A stretch of 64,000 bases of DNA from Rhodohalobacter mucosus (GCF_003150675.1 NZ_QGGB01000002.1:310001-374000); one strand, 5' to 3'; counted from the first letter of the stretch, positions 1-10,201 are shown. Translations and numbers: made by a program. Notes: generated by a model not told the origin, from the letters alone.

Positions 1-936
1 GAGTGGGAGAATCTTGGCGACACCTTTGTTTCCATTTTGGGGGATCCGCTGATCTATCCAACCCAAAAAATGGAGCTGGTTCGCTTTATCTATTCGCAGC
101 ATACCCAAAATCCGGAAATCGAAACCCTCGCAGAGCAGACCAGTTCCGTTATTCTGGCTTTCAGCCGCAATGAACCGGAATACACACCCGCACAGCTCAT
201 TGCCGCCGAGTTCTTTATTCAGCGGGGCGAATCGGAACTGGCACTGGAAACACTTGAACGGGTTACAACAAGTGCACCCGATGAACAGGATGCCTGGGCT
301 CAAAGGCTTCAGCTGCTTTTTTCACTTGAACGGTATGATGACATAATAAATCTGGAAGACCAGGCGGCTGAGCACGCTCCAAACAACGCCTTTGCAGGGT
401 TTTTTACAGGGCTTGCATTTCTTGTGACCGATCGCTTTGAAAAAGCTGAATACTGGCTTGAAAAAGCGGCCATGCAGCCCGGGCGAAGAAACTTCAGATC
501 ATTGGTTTACAGCAGTCTGGGCGATGCCAGACATGAACTTAATGAATGGAGTGCTTCGAAAGAGGCCTATGAGATGGCGCTGCGCCTTGACCCCGATAAC
601 CACGGGGCAAAAAATAATTATGCTTATCACCTTTCACTGCGTGATGAACGTCTTGATTATGCGATGGATCTGGCGGAAGAAGCTACAACTGCAGAACCGG
701 ATAACGCCGCCTACCTGGATACCCTTGGATGGATACATTTCAAAAAAGGGAACTACGAGGAAGCACGGCGGTATATAGAGCAGGCTGTTGAAACAGGCAA
801 TGCAGGCGTTGACGTGCTTGAGCACTTAGGTGATGTGTATGATGCTTTGGGTGACCCGGAGAATGCCAGAATCTGGTGGCAAAAGGCGCTGGACGCTGAC
901 CCGGAAAGACAATATTTAGAAGAAAAAATTCAGTAA
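1..936 (+). CDS. TPR-repeat protein, C-terminal part (5' end lies before the window)
   Basis: The reading frame is open from base 1 to the TAA at 934-936, and the residues encoded before the first TTG at 37 (EWENLGDTFVSI) read naturally into the rest, so the true start is outside the window. The visible 311 residues carry several tetratricopeptide repeats: helix pairs with the typical A-x-Y-x-x-A and L-x-P spacing, for example AYEMALRLDPDN, LDTLGWIHFKKGNYEEA and LEHLGDVYDALGDPENA. TPRs form scaffolds for protein-protein contacts. The gene lies 67 bp upstream of a DUF4292 lipoprotein and a LytM/EnvC-like protein in the same direction. That trio is a familiar Bacteroidota arrangement and suggests an envelope role, but the specific partner cannot be told from sequence. 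Confidence 0.9.
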   Translation, partial: EWENLGDTFVSILGDPLIYPTQKMELVRFIYSQHTQNPEIETLAEQTSSVILAFSRNEPEYTPAQLIAAEFFIQRGESELALETLERVTTSAPDEQDAWAQRLQLLFSLERYDDIINLEDQAAEHAPNNAFAGFFTGLAFLVTDRFEKAEYWLEKAAMQPGRRNFRSLVYSSLGDARHELNEWSASKEAYEMALRLDPDNHGAKNNYAYHLSLRDERLDYAMDLAEEATTAEPDNAAYLDTLGWIHFKKGNYEEARRYIEQAVETGNAGVDVLEHLGDVYDALGDPENARIWWQKALDADPERQYLEEKIQ

Positions 937-1003
937 CGGCTACAGTATCGGTAAACACCGGTATGAATCTTTTCCAAACAATGGACAGATAACCCCATCC
1001 ACT

Positions 1004-1765
1004 TTGATTTCTTTAAGGAAAAATACTTTTGTTCTGATTGTTCTTACCGTCCTGCTTGCAGGAGCCTGCAGTACGCAGCGAACGGTACTAAATGTGGAGG
1101 ATATGAATCCTTCGGACCTCAGCGGCAGTGAACTGGCAGAAATGGTTAACGATTACAGCGAGTCGCTGCTAACCATAACAGGCAGCGGACGGGCGATAGT
1201 GAGCGAGCCGGGAAACAGTGACCGGGTGACGCTTGAGTTTTTATCGAGCAGGGAAGCCAGCCTGATTACGGTACGAACGGGTGTGGGAATTGAAGGCGGG
1301 CAGATTCTGGTCGATTCCGATTCCCTTCTGGTCTACAACCGGGTTGACGGATATGCTGAAAAGGTATCCGTAAACCAAAGCAATCTTACAAGTATCGGGT
1401 CACTGGCGTCTCTCAATATGCTCAGCATGTTCAGCTATTCACTTCCCGCAGGTCAGGTAGACTATGTTTTTGAAGATGACTCCCGCTATTTGGCCATTCT
1501 GGAAGATGAAACAAGGGTAACGGTTATGAAAGGGAGCGGATTCGTAGAGTCGGTTCAGCAGCAGGATACCCGTGCAGCCTACAGCCGGATCGAGTATGAA
1601 GGCTATGCAGAGATTGATGCCTTTTATCTGCCACGAAAAATCACCATTTTTAGCCGTGACGGAAGCTCAAGGGCCACATTTCTGGTCCAGCGACTTGATG
1701 TAAACAACCCGCTTCCCGAACTTACGATCGACTTGCCAGAAAATACTCCAATCAGAAGGTTATGA
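1004..1765 (+). CDS. DUF4292-type outer-envelope lipoprotein
   Basis: A 253-residue protein with a lipoprotein signal (hydrophobic VLIVLTVLLAGAC; the Cys at the end of the LAGAC lipobox would be lipidated), so it should be anchored in the periplasmic leaflet or at the outer membrane. The body is predicted to be beta-rich, with the pattern GSGRAIVSEPGNSD ... GVGIEGGQILVDSDSLLVYNRVDG that I associate with DUF4292, a family with a LolA/LolB-like appearance found in Bacteroidota. Translation appears to begin at TTG (1004), because no in-frame ATG precedes the signal sequence. It follows the TPR gene, and its stop overlaps the start of the LytM protein (ATGA at 1762-1765), which indicates translational coupling. 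A role in lipoprotein or peptidoglycan handling is inferred from context only. Confidence 0.8.
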   Translation: MISLRKNTFVLIVLTVLLAGACSTQRTVLNVEDMNPSDLSGSELAEMVNDYSESLLTITGSGRAIVSEPGNSDRVTLEFLSSREASLITVRTGVGIEGGQILVDSDSLLVYNRVDGYAEKVSVNQSNLTSIGSLASLNMLSMFSYSLPAGQVDYVFEDDSRYLAILEDETRVTVMKGSGFVESVQQQDTRAAYSRIEYEGYAEIDAFYLPRKITIFSRDGSSRATFLVQRLDVNNPLPELTIDLPENTPIRRL

Positions 1766-3024
1766 TTTCGCGATCCGGACTCATCCTGATCTTACTATCG
1801 CTCATTGCAGCCCCAACTGTCCTCGCCCAGGGAAATGGCAGCTACGAGGAGCGCCGTGCTGAGCTTATCGAGCAGCAAAACACTACCAGGGAGCAGATCG
1901 AGAGCCTCCGCCAGCAAATTGAAACCTATACGGAGCGATTGGGTTTTGCAACGGAGCGTTATGAGCAAATGTATCAGCAGTATCTTGAACTCGAACGGGT
2001 CATCACCCTTCAGCAGGAGCAGATCCGCCAGATGCGCCGTGAGCAAAGCCAGATTACAGAGGAGATCGACCTGATTGAGGAAAACATTACCTCCAGTGAA
2101 GAGCGGCTCCGGGATCTCATAATGGAGTACAAGGATATTCTTACCTTCTCCTACAAGAACGGACGAACCACCGAGCTTGCCCTTCTGCTAACATCCTCTT
2201 CATTTAATCAGCTGCTGGTACGGTCATTTTATCTTGGTAAATTCGATGACTTCCGTCAGGCACAGGTTAATGAAATTGAAGACACCCATGATGAATTGCT
2301 AGCCTCCAAAACCGACCTTGAAGAAACCCGTTTGCGCAATCTGGATGCTCTCGCAGCCATTGAGCAGGAGATGAACAATCTGGAGGAGCAGCAGCAGCAA
2401 CAGGAACGTAATGTGGAACTGCTTCGGCGCGACCGCGATAACATCCAGGAGCAGGTCGACATTCGTCAGCGGCAGCTGAGCGAGCTCACCAGCACGCTCG
2501 ACAACCTGATTGCAGAAGAGGAGCGGATACGCCGCGAAGAGGCTGCCGGCACGCGTGTGATGCGCAGCGAGCGTGTCATGAATGATGAGGAGCTGGTGGC
2601 CGTAGCATCCACTTTCAGAAATAGCAAGGGACAGCTCCCCTGGCCGGTCGATAACGGAACCATCACTCAGAAATTCGGGCTTCGAATACACCCTGTATTT
2701 GGCACCCGAACGAACTACCCGGGCGTTGATATATCAGCACCGCCCCGCTCAACAGTGCGGGTTGTGAATGACGGTTATGTAATCGGAGTCGAAATTCTTC
2801 CCAACTTTGGCAACTCCATCCTGGTGCATCACGGCGGATTTTACACCGTGTATGGCAATCTCAGCGAAATCTATGTGCGCAAAGACCAGGTACTCAGCCG
2901 TAACGACGTGATCGGCCTCTCAGGTGATGAAAATTCGCTGATCGGCGAAGTGCTCTTTTTCATGGTGCGCGAAGGCACCACCAGCCTGAATCCCGAGGAG
3001 TGGCTGCAGAATGCGGTGCCGTAG
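1762..3024 (+). CDS. EnvC-like murein hydrolase activator (coiled coil plus degenerate LytM domain)
   Basis: A 420-residue secreted protein. The signal peptide is residues 1-22 (cleavage after VLAQ). A long Q/E/R-rich coiled coil spans about 28-270, and a LytM/M23 domain spans about 295-415. The LytM domain keeps the fold landmarks (PGVDISAP, GNSILVHHGGFYTVYGNL), but the metal site is mostly lost. The first His of HxxxD is Tyr319, the active-site His of the Y-x-H-L motif is Asn366, and the HxH segment reads VLFFMV. E. coli EnvC and NlpD likewise lack zinc ligands and work by activating amidases, so an activator role in daughter-cell separation is more likely than hydrolysis. The start is set by the 4-bp overlap with the DUF4292 gene. 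Only the Asp of the HxxxD motif remains. Confidence 0.88.
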   Translation: MISRSGLILILLSLIAAPTVLAQGNGSYEERRAELIEQQNTTREQIESLRQQIETYTERLGFATERYEQMYQQYLELERVITLQQEQIRQMRREQSQITEEIDLIEENITSSEERLRDLIMEYKDILTFSYKNGRTTELALLLTSSSFNQLLVRSFYLGKFDDFRQAQVNEIEDTHDELLASKTDLEETRLRNLDALAAIEQEMNNLEEQQQQQERNVELLRRDRDNIQEQVDIRQRQLSELTSTLDNLIAEEERIRREEAAGTRVMRSERVMNDEELVAVASTFRNSKGQLPWPVDNGTITQKFGLRIHPVFGTRTNYPGVDISAPPRSTVRVVNDGYVIGVEILPNFGNSILVHHGGFYTVYGNLSEIYVRKDQVLSRNDVIGLSGDENSLIGEVLFFMVREGTTSLNPEEWLQNAVP

Positions 3025-3027
3025 GAG

Positions 3028-3190
3028 TGAAAAGGCAAAAGGCAGAAGGCAGAAGTGAGAAGGTGGAACCGATCAACCGATCAACCGAAAAAAGGCAAAA
3101 GTTAAAAAGTAGTTGAATCTTTCCTTTTCACTTTTGCCTTTTGCCTTTTCACTAACCCCGTCTCACGTTTGACGTTTGACGTCTCACTCC
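3028..3190. repeat. Two-armed TC-anchored heptad array
   Basis: The whole gap between two convergent genes is heptad-phased. The left arm (about 3028-3066) reads on the minus strand as units such as TGCCTTT and TCACTTC. The right arm (3121-3190) reads on the plus strand as TCACTTT, TGCCTTT (twice), then TCACGTT, TGACGTT, TGACGTC, TCACTCC. The AAAAGGC units of the left arm are complementary to the GCCTTTT units of the right arm, so a hairpin is possible. The middle contains an 8-bp direct repeat (TCAACCGA twice, near 3069-3084). The same words recur at 39148, 42507, 43232, 48050 and 55524. Confidence 0.85.
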
Positions 3191-3191
3191 C

Positions 3192-5633
<2,442 letters not shown>

Positions 5634-5790
5634 ACAAACAGTGGATTAGGTTCAAAGTGATCTCTTGGAATTAACCAAGTTCGACGATCAGGTACAAGTG
5701 GTTTTCAGGGTGCAGGACGGAAAGAGGCCTGTCAGCATTTCCTGTGCCTTTCAGGAATTCTGACAGCGCCGGATTAGGGGCAAGGCGCGT

Positions 5791-5923
5791 GGTTCAGGGT
5801 TCAGGGTTCAGGGTTCAGGGTTCAGGGTTCAGGGTTCAGGGTTCAGGGTTCAGGGTTCAGGGTTCAGGGTTCAGGGTTCAGGGTTCAGGGTTCAGGGTTC
5901 AGGGTTCAGGGTTCAGGGTTCAG
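5791..5923 (+). repeat. Perfect heptanucleotide tandem repeat, 19 copies (GGTTCAG)
   Basis: Exactly 133 bp consisting of 19 uninterrupted copies of GGTTCAG (equivalently TCAGGGT), in the 518-bp gap between the divergent S9D peptidase and the propeller lipoprotein. On the plus strand it has GGG runs spaced by TTCA, the pattern of a G-quadruplex-forming sequence. No spacers are present, so it is not CRISPR. An open frame crosses it only because a 7-bp unit without stops stays open; it is not a gene. A perfect array of this length is expected to vary in copy number between strains by slippage. Confidence 0.97.
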
Positions 5924-5980
5924 TAAGCTGTTTGTGAACTGTTTTAATGTCAAATTTATTAGTAGTTTATGAAATTGAAT

Positions 5981-6080
5981 AATACTCAATACTCAATACT
6001 CAATACTCAATACTCAATACTCAATACTCCCTTCTCCCTTCTCCCTTTTCACTTTTCACTTTTCACTTCTCCATACTCCG
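5981..6080 (+). repeat. Heptad array: seven TCAATAC units followed by drifting CT-rich heptads
   Basis: Positions 5981-6029 are seven perfect copies of AATACTC. After a 2-bp shift the next seven heptads (6032-6080) stay in phase while changing sequence: TTCTCCC twice, TTTTCAC three times, TTCTCCA, TACTCCG. The remainder of the 5634-6151 gap (5634-5790, 5924-5980, 6081-6151) holds no gene that I recognise; it must contain the two divergent promoters, which I cannot locate confidently. Confidence 0.93.
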
Positions 6081-6151
6081 CTTGCAGCTTTTCGCAAATG
6101 GATGTATACTCTCTACGAACTAAATAGTAATTATAAGATTCAAATACCCGA

Positions 6152-7276
6152 ATGAGATCCCCCATATCATATATTATTGTCAGTTTCGTAATCCTGGCAG
6201 GTTGTTCAGGGCAGGAAGAGTCTGCAGAACAGATTACCTACTCCGGGCTTCCTGACCTGCAGGTCAATCAAACTATTGAAGCTGGAGAATCCGGTGAATA
6301 TTTTCCCTCCAGGCTCAACGACTTGTTTGTAGGCCGGGATGGCTCCATCATCGTTTCAGATTGGGGAAGCAATACTCTTGAGCAGTTTTCTCCGGATGGA
6401 GAGCATGTTCAAACCGTCGCCTCTGAGGGAGGTGGTCCGGGAGAACTCCCAAGCTTTTTCTTCATTGCCGATACCGGAAACGACCGATTTATGATTGAAC
6501 ATCAGGGGGCCCGACGGGATCTGTTCATACCGGATGAAAACGGTCTTTATACCTATTCATCCACTGTTTCATCGGATGAGAACAGCGGCTATGGGTACAA
6601 CATCATCGGTAAAAAATCAGACAGCGAATACTATGCGACCCCCAGAAATGTAATCAGAGACGTTCAGAGCCTGATGGTAAACCCCAAAGATTACCGGGAA
6701 GGGCCTGTGGTTCTTATTGATGATTCAGGCGGGCTGATACAGGATTCACTGGAGATGCTGCAAACTCCCCTTCCCCACCTGACGGATGCCGGTAACGGTG
6801 GTTTTCGCGTTGACGTGATTCCATACCGCAATACGGACCGATTTCATCCACTGCCTGATGGCGGCTACCTGCTTGCCAGGCCCGACAACTCGCGCCTGGA
6901 ATTTTACGATATGACTCAAACCCTTCAGAGAGCGATTGAATTGAATGTGGTTCCAAGGGAGATTACACAAGCCGATATGGAATATGCTTTCAGGGATCAC
7001 CGGGATGACGTAATTCGGGATATCAGGCCACGATTGCATGATTTCAAGCCGCCATTCCTAGATATTCTGGCGTCTGAAAACCATCTCTGGCTGCATACCG
7101 ACAACAGTGAAAGCGGTAAGGAGTTTGTTGTTTTGGAGATGGACGGCACACCGGTTGGAAAGTTTCTTCTATCAGAATTTGATGAGGTGAAAAAAGCAGT
7201 TGATAACAGAATCTACACCATTCATAAAAACCCCGATATTGGCCATTCCGTGAGGGTGTATGAAGTGGCAATTTAG
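6152..7276 (+). CDS. 6-bladed beta-propeller lipoprotein
   Basis: A 374-residue lipoprotein. The signal SYIIVSFVILAGCSG has a lipobox with Cys at about residue 18. The body contains NHL/6-bladed-propeller strands, including LNDLFVGRDGSIIVSDWGSNTLEQFSPDGEHV, FHPLPDGGYLLARPDNSRLEFYD and the closing VYEVAI. Proteins of this type are common in Bacteroidota and Balneolota as periplasmic or surface sensors or binding proteins. No catalytic residues are evident. It stands alone, divergent from the S9D peptidase and convergent with YajQ. Ligand unknown. Confidence 0.8.
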   Translation: MRSPISYIIVSFVILAGCSGQEESAEQITYSGLPDLQVNQTIEAGESGEYFPSRLNDLFVGRDGSIIVSDWGSNTLEQFSPDGEHVQTVASEGGGPGELPSFFFIADTGNDRFMIEHQGARRDLFIPDENGLYTYSSTVSSDENSGYGYNIIGKKSDSEYYATPRNVIRDVQSLMVNPKDYREGPVVLIDDSGGLIQDSLEMLQTPLPHLTDAGNGGFRVDVIPYRNTDRFHPLPDGGYLLARPDNSRLEFYDMTQTLQRAIELNVVPREITQADMEYAFRDHRDDVIRDIRPRLHDFKPPFLDILASENHLWLHTDNSESGKEFVVLEMDGTPVGKFLLSEFDEVKKAVDNRIYTIHKNPDIGHSVRVYEVAI

Positions 7277-7317
7277 AGGGTGGTAATTCAAGATAATTGA
7301 GTGTAAGTAGCGAGATT

Positions 7318-7413
7318 GACATGGTATGTCTGTCAATAAAGGTATGACGATCTGATTCGCATCAGAATAGGGCGGGAGAATTAAACTCACAACCATAACA
7401 GACATACCATGTC
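7318..7413. repeat. 96-bp element bounded by perfect 16-bp inverted repeats
   Basis: GACATGGTATGTCTGT at 7318-7333 is the exact reverse complement of 7398-7413, with a 64-bp loop. Each arm also contains its own GACAT...ATGTC palindrome. It lies between the propeller gene and the hexamer repeat. It could be a long-loop hairpin, a paired operator, or a tiny MITE-like element; there is no transposase and no clear target-site duplication. Confidence 0.75.
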
Positions 7414-7430
7414 TGCGGTTAGTGCAGGGT

Positions 7431-7472
7431 GCAGGTGCAGGTGCAGGTGCAGGTGCAGGTGCAGGTGCAGGT
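7431..7472 (+). repeat. Hexanucleotide tandem repeat, seven copies of GCAGGT
   Basis: Seven perfect GCAGGT units, preceded by an imperfect GCAGGGT. This is the one homogeneous tandem repeat in the window with a 6-bp rather than a 7-bp period, and neither strand fits the TC-anchored pattern. It lies in the 379-bp gap 7277-7655, which otherwise contains the inverted repeat and the heptad array. Confidence 0.95.
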
Positions 7473-7500
7473 AGAAATGTAAAAAATCTGAGTTCGATGG

Positions 7501-7643
7501 TCAGCGCTCAGCGGTCAGCAAGGACAGGGTATAATTTTCATATTCAATACCCAATACCCAATACCCAATACTCAATACTCAATACTCAATACTCAAAAAG
7601 AAGATACTTCAGAGATCAAATATCGCATATCACTATTCTGAGA
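7501..7643 (+). repeat. TC-anchored heptad array with a TCAATAC/CCAATAC block
   Basis: There are three blocks. TCAGCGC, TCAGCGG and TCAGCAA run from 7501 to 7521. Seven CAATAC(C/T) units run from 7545 to 7593, the same unit as at 5981. Five consecutive TC heptads (TCAGAGA, TCAAATA, TCGCATA, TCACTAT, TCTGAGA) run from 7609 to 7643. The array ends 12 bp before the 3' end of the minus-strand yajQ gene. Confidence 0.85.
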
Positions 7644-7655
7644 ACCGCTGCTCCC

Positions 7656-8144
7656 TCATTTCATATTCACAAACTGCAGCGGAATGCCAAATCGCGTTGA
7701 TTTAAGATGCGAGATTACCGCCTGAAGGTCGTCAATCTTCTTCCCGGTTACGCGAACCTGGTTATCCTGGATGGCAGGCTGCACCTTCAGCTTCAAACCT
7801 TTAATCTCCTTTACGATCTTTTTGGCCGTTTCACGATCTATGCCTTCTCGAATAATGGCATCCACTTTTATGTGCCCTTGACTTGTGCCCTCTTCAAGTC
7901 CATACTCAAGTACCTTGGGCTCGAGCCCGCGCTTGATAAAGTGCTTTACCAAAATATCCTTCACAGCCTGCAGTTTCATGTTTTCAGCCGCAACAAGATG
8001 GATCCGGTTCTCCTTTTTATGAAACTCCACATCGGTATGCAGTCCGCGGAAATCATAACGTGTCCCAACTTCCTTGAGCGTATTATTAACGGCATTATCC
8101 ACTTCCTGGGCGTTGATTTCATTGACAATATCAAAAGAGGGCAT
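7656..8144 (-). CDS. yajQ: YajQ family nucleotide/RNA-binding protein
   Basis: A 162-residue cytoplasmic protein matching YajQ (UPF0234) over its full length. It begins MPSFDIVNEINAQEVDNAVN and contains TRYDFRG, IREGIDRETAKKIVKEIK and the C-terminal DLQAVISHLK. The length is normal for the family. YajQ proteins consist of two ferredoxin-like folds; some members bind cyclic di-GMP, and others have been linked to RNA binding. Which applies here is not visible from sequence. It is transcribed divergently from the trypsin-like protease, with 164 bp between the starts. Confidence 0.95.
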   Translation of the reverse strand: MPSFDIVNEINAQEVDNAVNNTLKEVGTRYDFRGLHTDVEFHKKENRIHLVAAENMKLQAVKDILVKHFIKRGLEPKVLEYGLEEGTSQGHIKVDAIIREGIDRETAKKIVKEIKGLKLKVQPAIQDNQVRVTGKKIDDLQAVISHLKSTRFGIPLQFVNMK

Positions 8145-8308
8145 GATGGAATCCTTAATCTTGGTTTTGGTTGAAGCAGGGTCAAATATAAATGATTTCT
8201 ATTTGTAAATAACAGATTCTGTAACGAGACTTGGGTTTTAGAAATCCTTAAGATCTGAAGTATCAATATCACTACAGAAAAACAACCCTTACAATTACCC
8301 CATCGACC

Positions 8309-10036
8309 ATGAAAAATAACCTGCTCAGTTATGTCGCAGCGAAGGACAAAAAATATCCTTTTACTGCACCCACCTGGATATATATTTCCATTATTGCCCT
8401 GTTTTTTACTTCCTCAGCAGCCGCACAGTCTGTCATGGACCGCTCACTTATTGACCGCATATCCATGGCAGTGGTACAGATTCATACACCGGACGGCACC
8501 GGATCCGGAAGCCTTGTAGAGGGATCCAACCTTATCTACACCAACCGCCATGTAGTTGAAGGATTCTATGAGTTTGAAATTTACGGCATTACGGATCCCA
8601 CCCGACCCGTAGAACCGCTTTTTGTTGCTGAGCTTCTTGGCTTTTCTGAAGAGTATGATTTTGCCGTTCTGCGAATTACCGGCGATATGAACGGGAATCC
8701 CGTTATTAACCCTCATCAGTATATTGCAAACTACTCGGACTCCGGATTGACTCCGGCACTGCAAAAATCTGGCTTGAGAACCATACCCGGGCGCGGTGAT
8801 CAGGTGGCAATTTTCGGTTATCCCGGAATCGGGGATAATGAACTTGTATTTACCACCGGCATTGTCTCATCGGTAATGTACGATACCTTCACGGAATCCC
8901 GCATTCCCGTCTGGTATCGAACCAATGCGGAAATGGCACCCGGCAACAGCGGTGGTGTGGCTACCGACATGAACGGGAATATTATTGGTATTCCAACCTA
9001 TGTGCGTTCCGAAAACCGGACCGGCGGAAGACTGGGAAGCCTCCTGTCAATGCATGTGGTGAGTGAAATCGTGGATGGCAACCTGCTGACAAACCGCTGG
9101 GAAAACCGATCTTCGGATGCAATAGCCAGTAACAGCCCTGCACCCGACAGCGATCAGCTCGATTTTTCCGTGGATCCGGCCTATGGCTCTGCAAGCCTTG
9201 CTGCAGGATTCACTCCCGATCCTCACAGGGTTTCCGTGGTTTCGGGCGGAGCCGTTGACGCCTCCTACCTCAGCAGCGGTTGTGTGGGTTATGCTGCAGA
9301 GGGACCTGACTACAGCCTCCAATGGTCCGGATCCTCATCCATGCTGCGTTTCTTTTTTGTTGCAGAAAACGATGGTGATGATACATCACTCATTATCAAC
9401 CGACCGGACGGCAGCTGGACCTGTAATGATGATGCTGAAAGCGGAAGCCTGGATCCCATGGTGACTGTCGACAGTCCGCAGGAAGGGCGCTATGATGTCT
9501 GGATTGGAAGTTACTCAGAGGGCGAATACATTGATGGAGTGCTTCATATTTCAGAGAGGGACGTCACTCCCGCGGGACAGGAGGAGAGCGACTCGGGTTC
9601 TGCGGCCGCTCTCGACTACAGTCAGGATCCGATGTATGGTACCGTGGCTTTGTCTGCCGGTTTCACTCCCGACCCAAATGAGAGGGATATGACCTCGGGC
9701 GGGTCGGTGGATGTATCTGCGGAAAGCCTGGGAACAGGCTGTACCGGATATGCATCCTCTGCTCCTGATCTGAGACTGCGCTGGAGCGGAGACACAGACG
9801 ACCTGCGAATCTTTTTTGAGCCCAACCAGCCCGGAAACGACACGGTATTGATTATCAATACGCCGGGCGGAGGATGGGTCTGCAATGATGACGCCAATTC
9901 AGACACGCTCAGCCCAATGGTCAATCTTCGGGGCTACTCCGACGGCCAGTATGATATCTGGATCGGCAGCTACACCAGCGGAGAATACATCAGCGGTAAA
10001 CTGACGATCACGGAACTGAACCGGGTGCCGGAATAG
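8309..10036 (+). CDS. Secreted trypsin-like serine protease with two tandem C-terminal domains
   Basis: A 575-residue exported protein with a long signal region (residues 1-40, ends SSAAAQ). The protease domain covers about 45-265 and has the S1 triad His81 (TNRHVVEG), Asp117 (EYDFAVLRI) and Ser214 (APGNSGG). Two homologous domains of about 140 residues follow, at about 279-415 and 432-570. Both contain the series FTPDP, SGCxGYAxxxPD, LxWSG, RxFFxxNxxxDTxLIIN, WxCNDDAxSxxLxPMV, YDxWIGSYxxGEYIxGxLxI. They resemble bacterial pre-peptidase C-terminal domains. The duplication suggests a substrate- or surface-binding module. The gene stands alone. Confidence 0.9.
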   Translation: MKNNLLSYVAAKDKKYPFTAPTWIYISIIALFFTSSAAAQSVMDRSLIDRISMAVVQIHTPDGTGSGSLVEGSNLIYTNRHVVEGFYEFEIYGITDPTRPVEPLFVAELLGFSEEYDFAVLRITGDMNGNPVINPHQYIANYSDSGLTPALQKSGLRTIPGRGDQVAIFGYPGIGDNELVFTTGIVSSVMYDTFTESRIPVWYRTNAEMAPGNSGGVATDMNGNIIGIPTYVRSENRTGGRLGSLLSMHVVSEIVDGNLLTNRWENRSSDAIASNSPAPDSDQLDFSVDPAYGSASLAAGFTPDPHRVSVVSGGAVDASYLSSGCVGYAAEGPDYSLQWSGSSSMLRFFFVAENDGDDTSLIINRPDGSWTCNDDAESGSLDPMVTVDSPQEGRYDVWIGSYSEGEYIDGVLHISERDVTPAGQEESDSGSAAALDYSQDPMYGTVALSAGFTPDPNERDMTSGGSVDVSAESLGTGCTGYASSAPDLRLRWSGDTDDLRIFFEPNQPGNDTVLIINTPGGGWVCNDDANSDTLSPMVNLRGYSDGQYDIWIGSYTSGEYISGKLTITELNRVPE

Positions 10037-10095
10037 ACTTGTTAGGCTTAAATTTCCGTTAACTACCCGGGATTTTCAGCCTTATCGTGCATAAA

Positions 10096-10124
10096 AAATC
10101 CCACCACAAAGTGTGGTGGGATTT
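10096..10124 (-). terminator. Perfect 13-bp hairpin, probable terminator
   Basis: AAATCCCACCACA pairs perfectly with TGTGGTGGGATTT around a 3-nt loop. Read on the minus strand it is followed by six T residues, so it works best for minus-strand transcripts coming from the tRNA side; it may also close the plus-strand protease gene. It and the 10202-10230 hairpin are each followed, after four bases, by GTCGG(A/G)ACGA, which suggests duplication of the tRNA 3' end. Confidence 0.75.
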
Positions 10125-10201
10125 AAAAGTCGGAACGATCACCCACAGGGCGTGACGATCCCTCAACATGCCCTGGTTCAATGAAACCATTTTGAATAAA
10201 A

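Noticed and set aside
5791-5923. CRISPR array or telomere-like sequence
   Set aside because: There are no spacers between units, so it is not CRISPR. Resemblance to TTAGGG-type telomere repeats is coincidental for an internal locus.
5744-5926. Open frame through the GGTTCAG array
   Set aside because: The 7-bp unit has no stop in any frame, so it stays open by chance; the translation is a simple heptapeptide repeat without a start context or homology.
7318-7413. Insertion sequence
   Set aside because: There is no transposase gene, no target-site duplication, and the element is only 96 bp.
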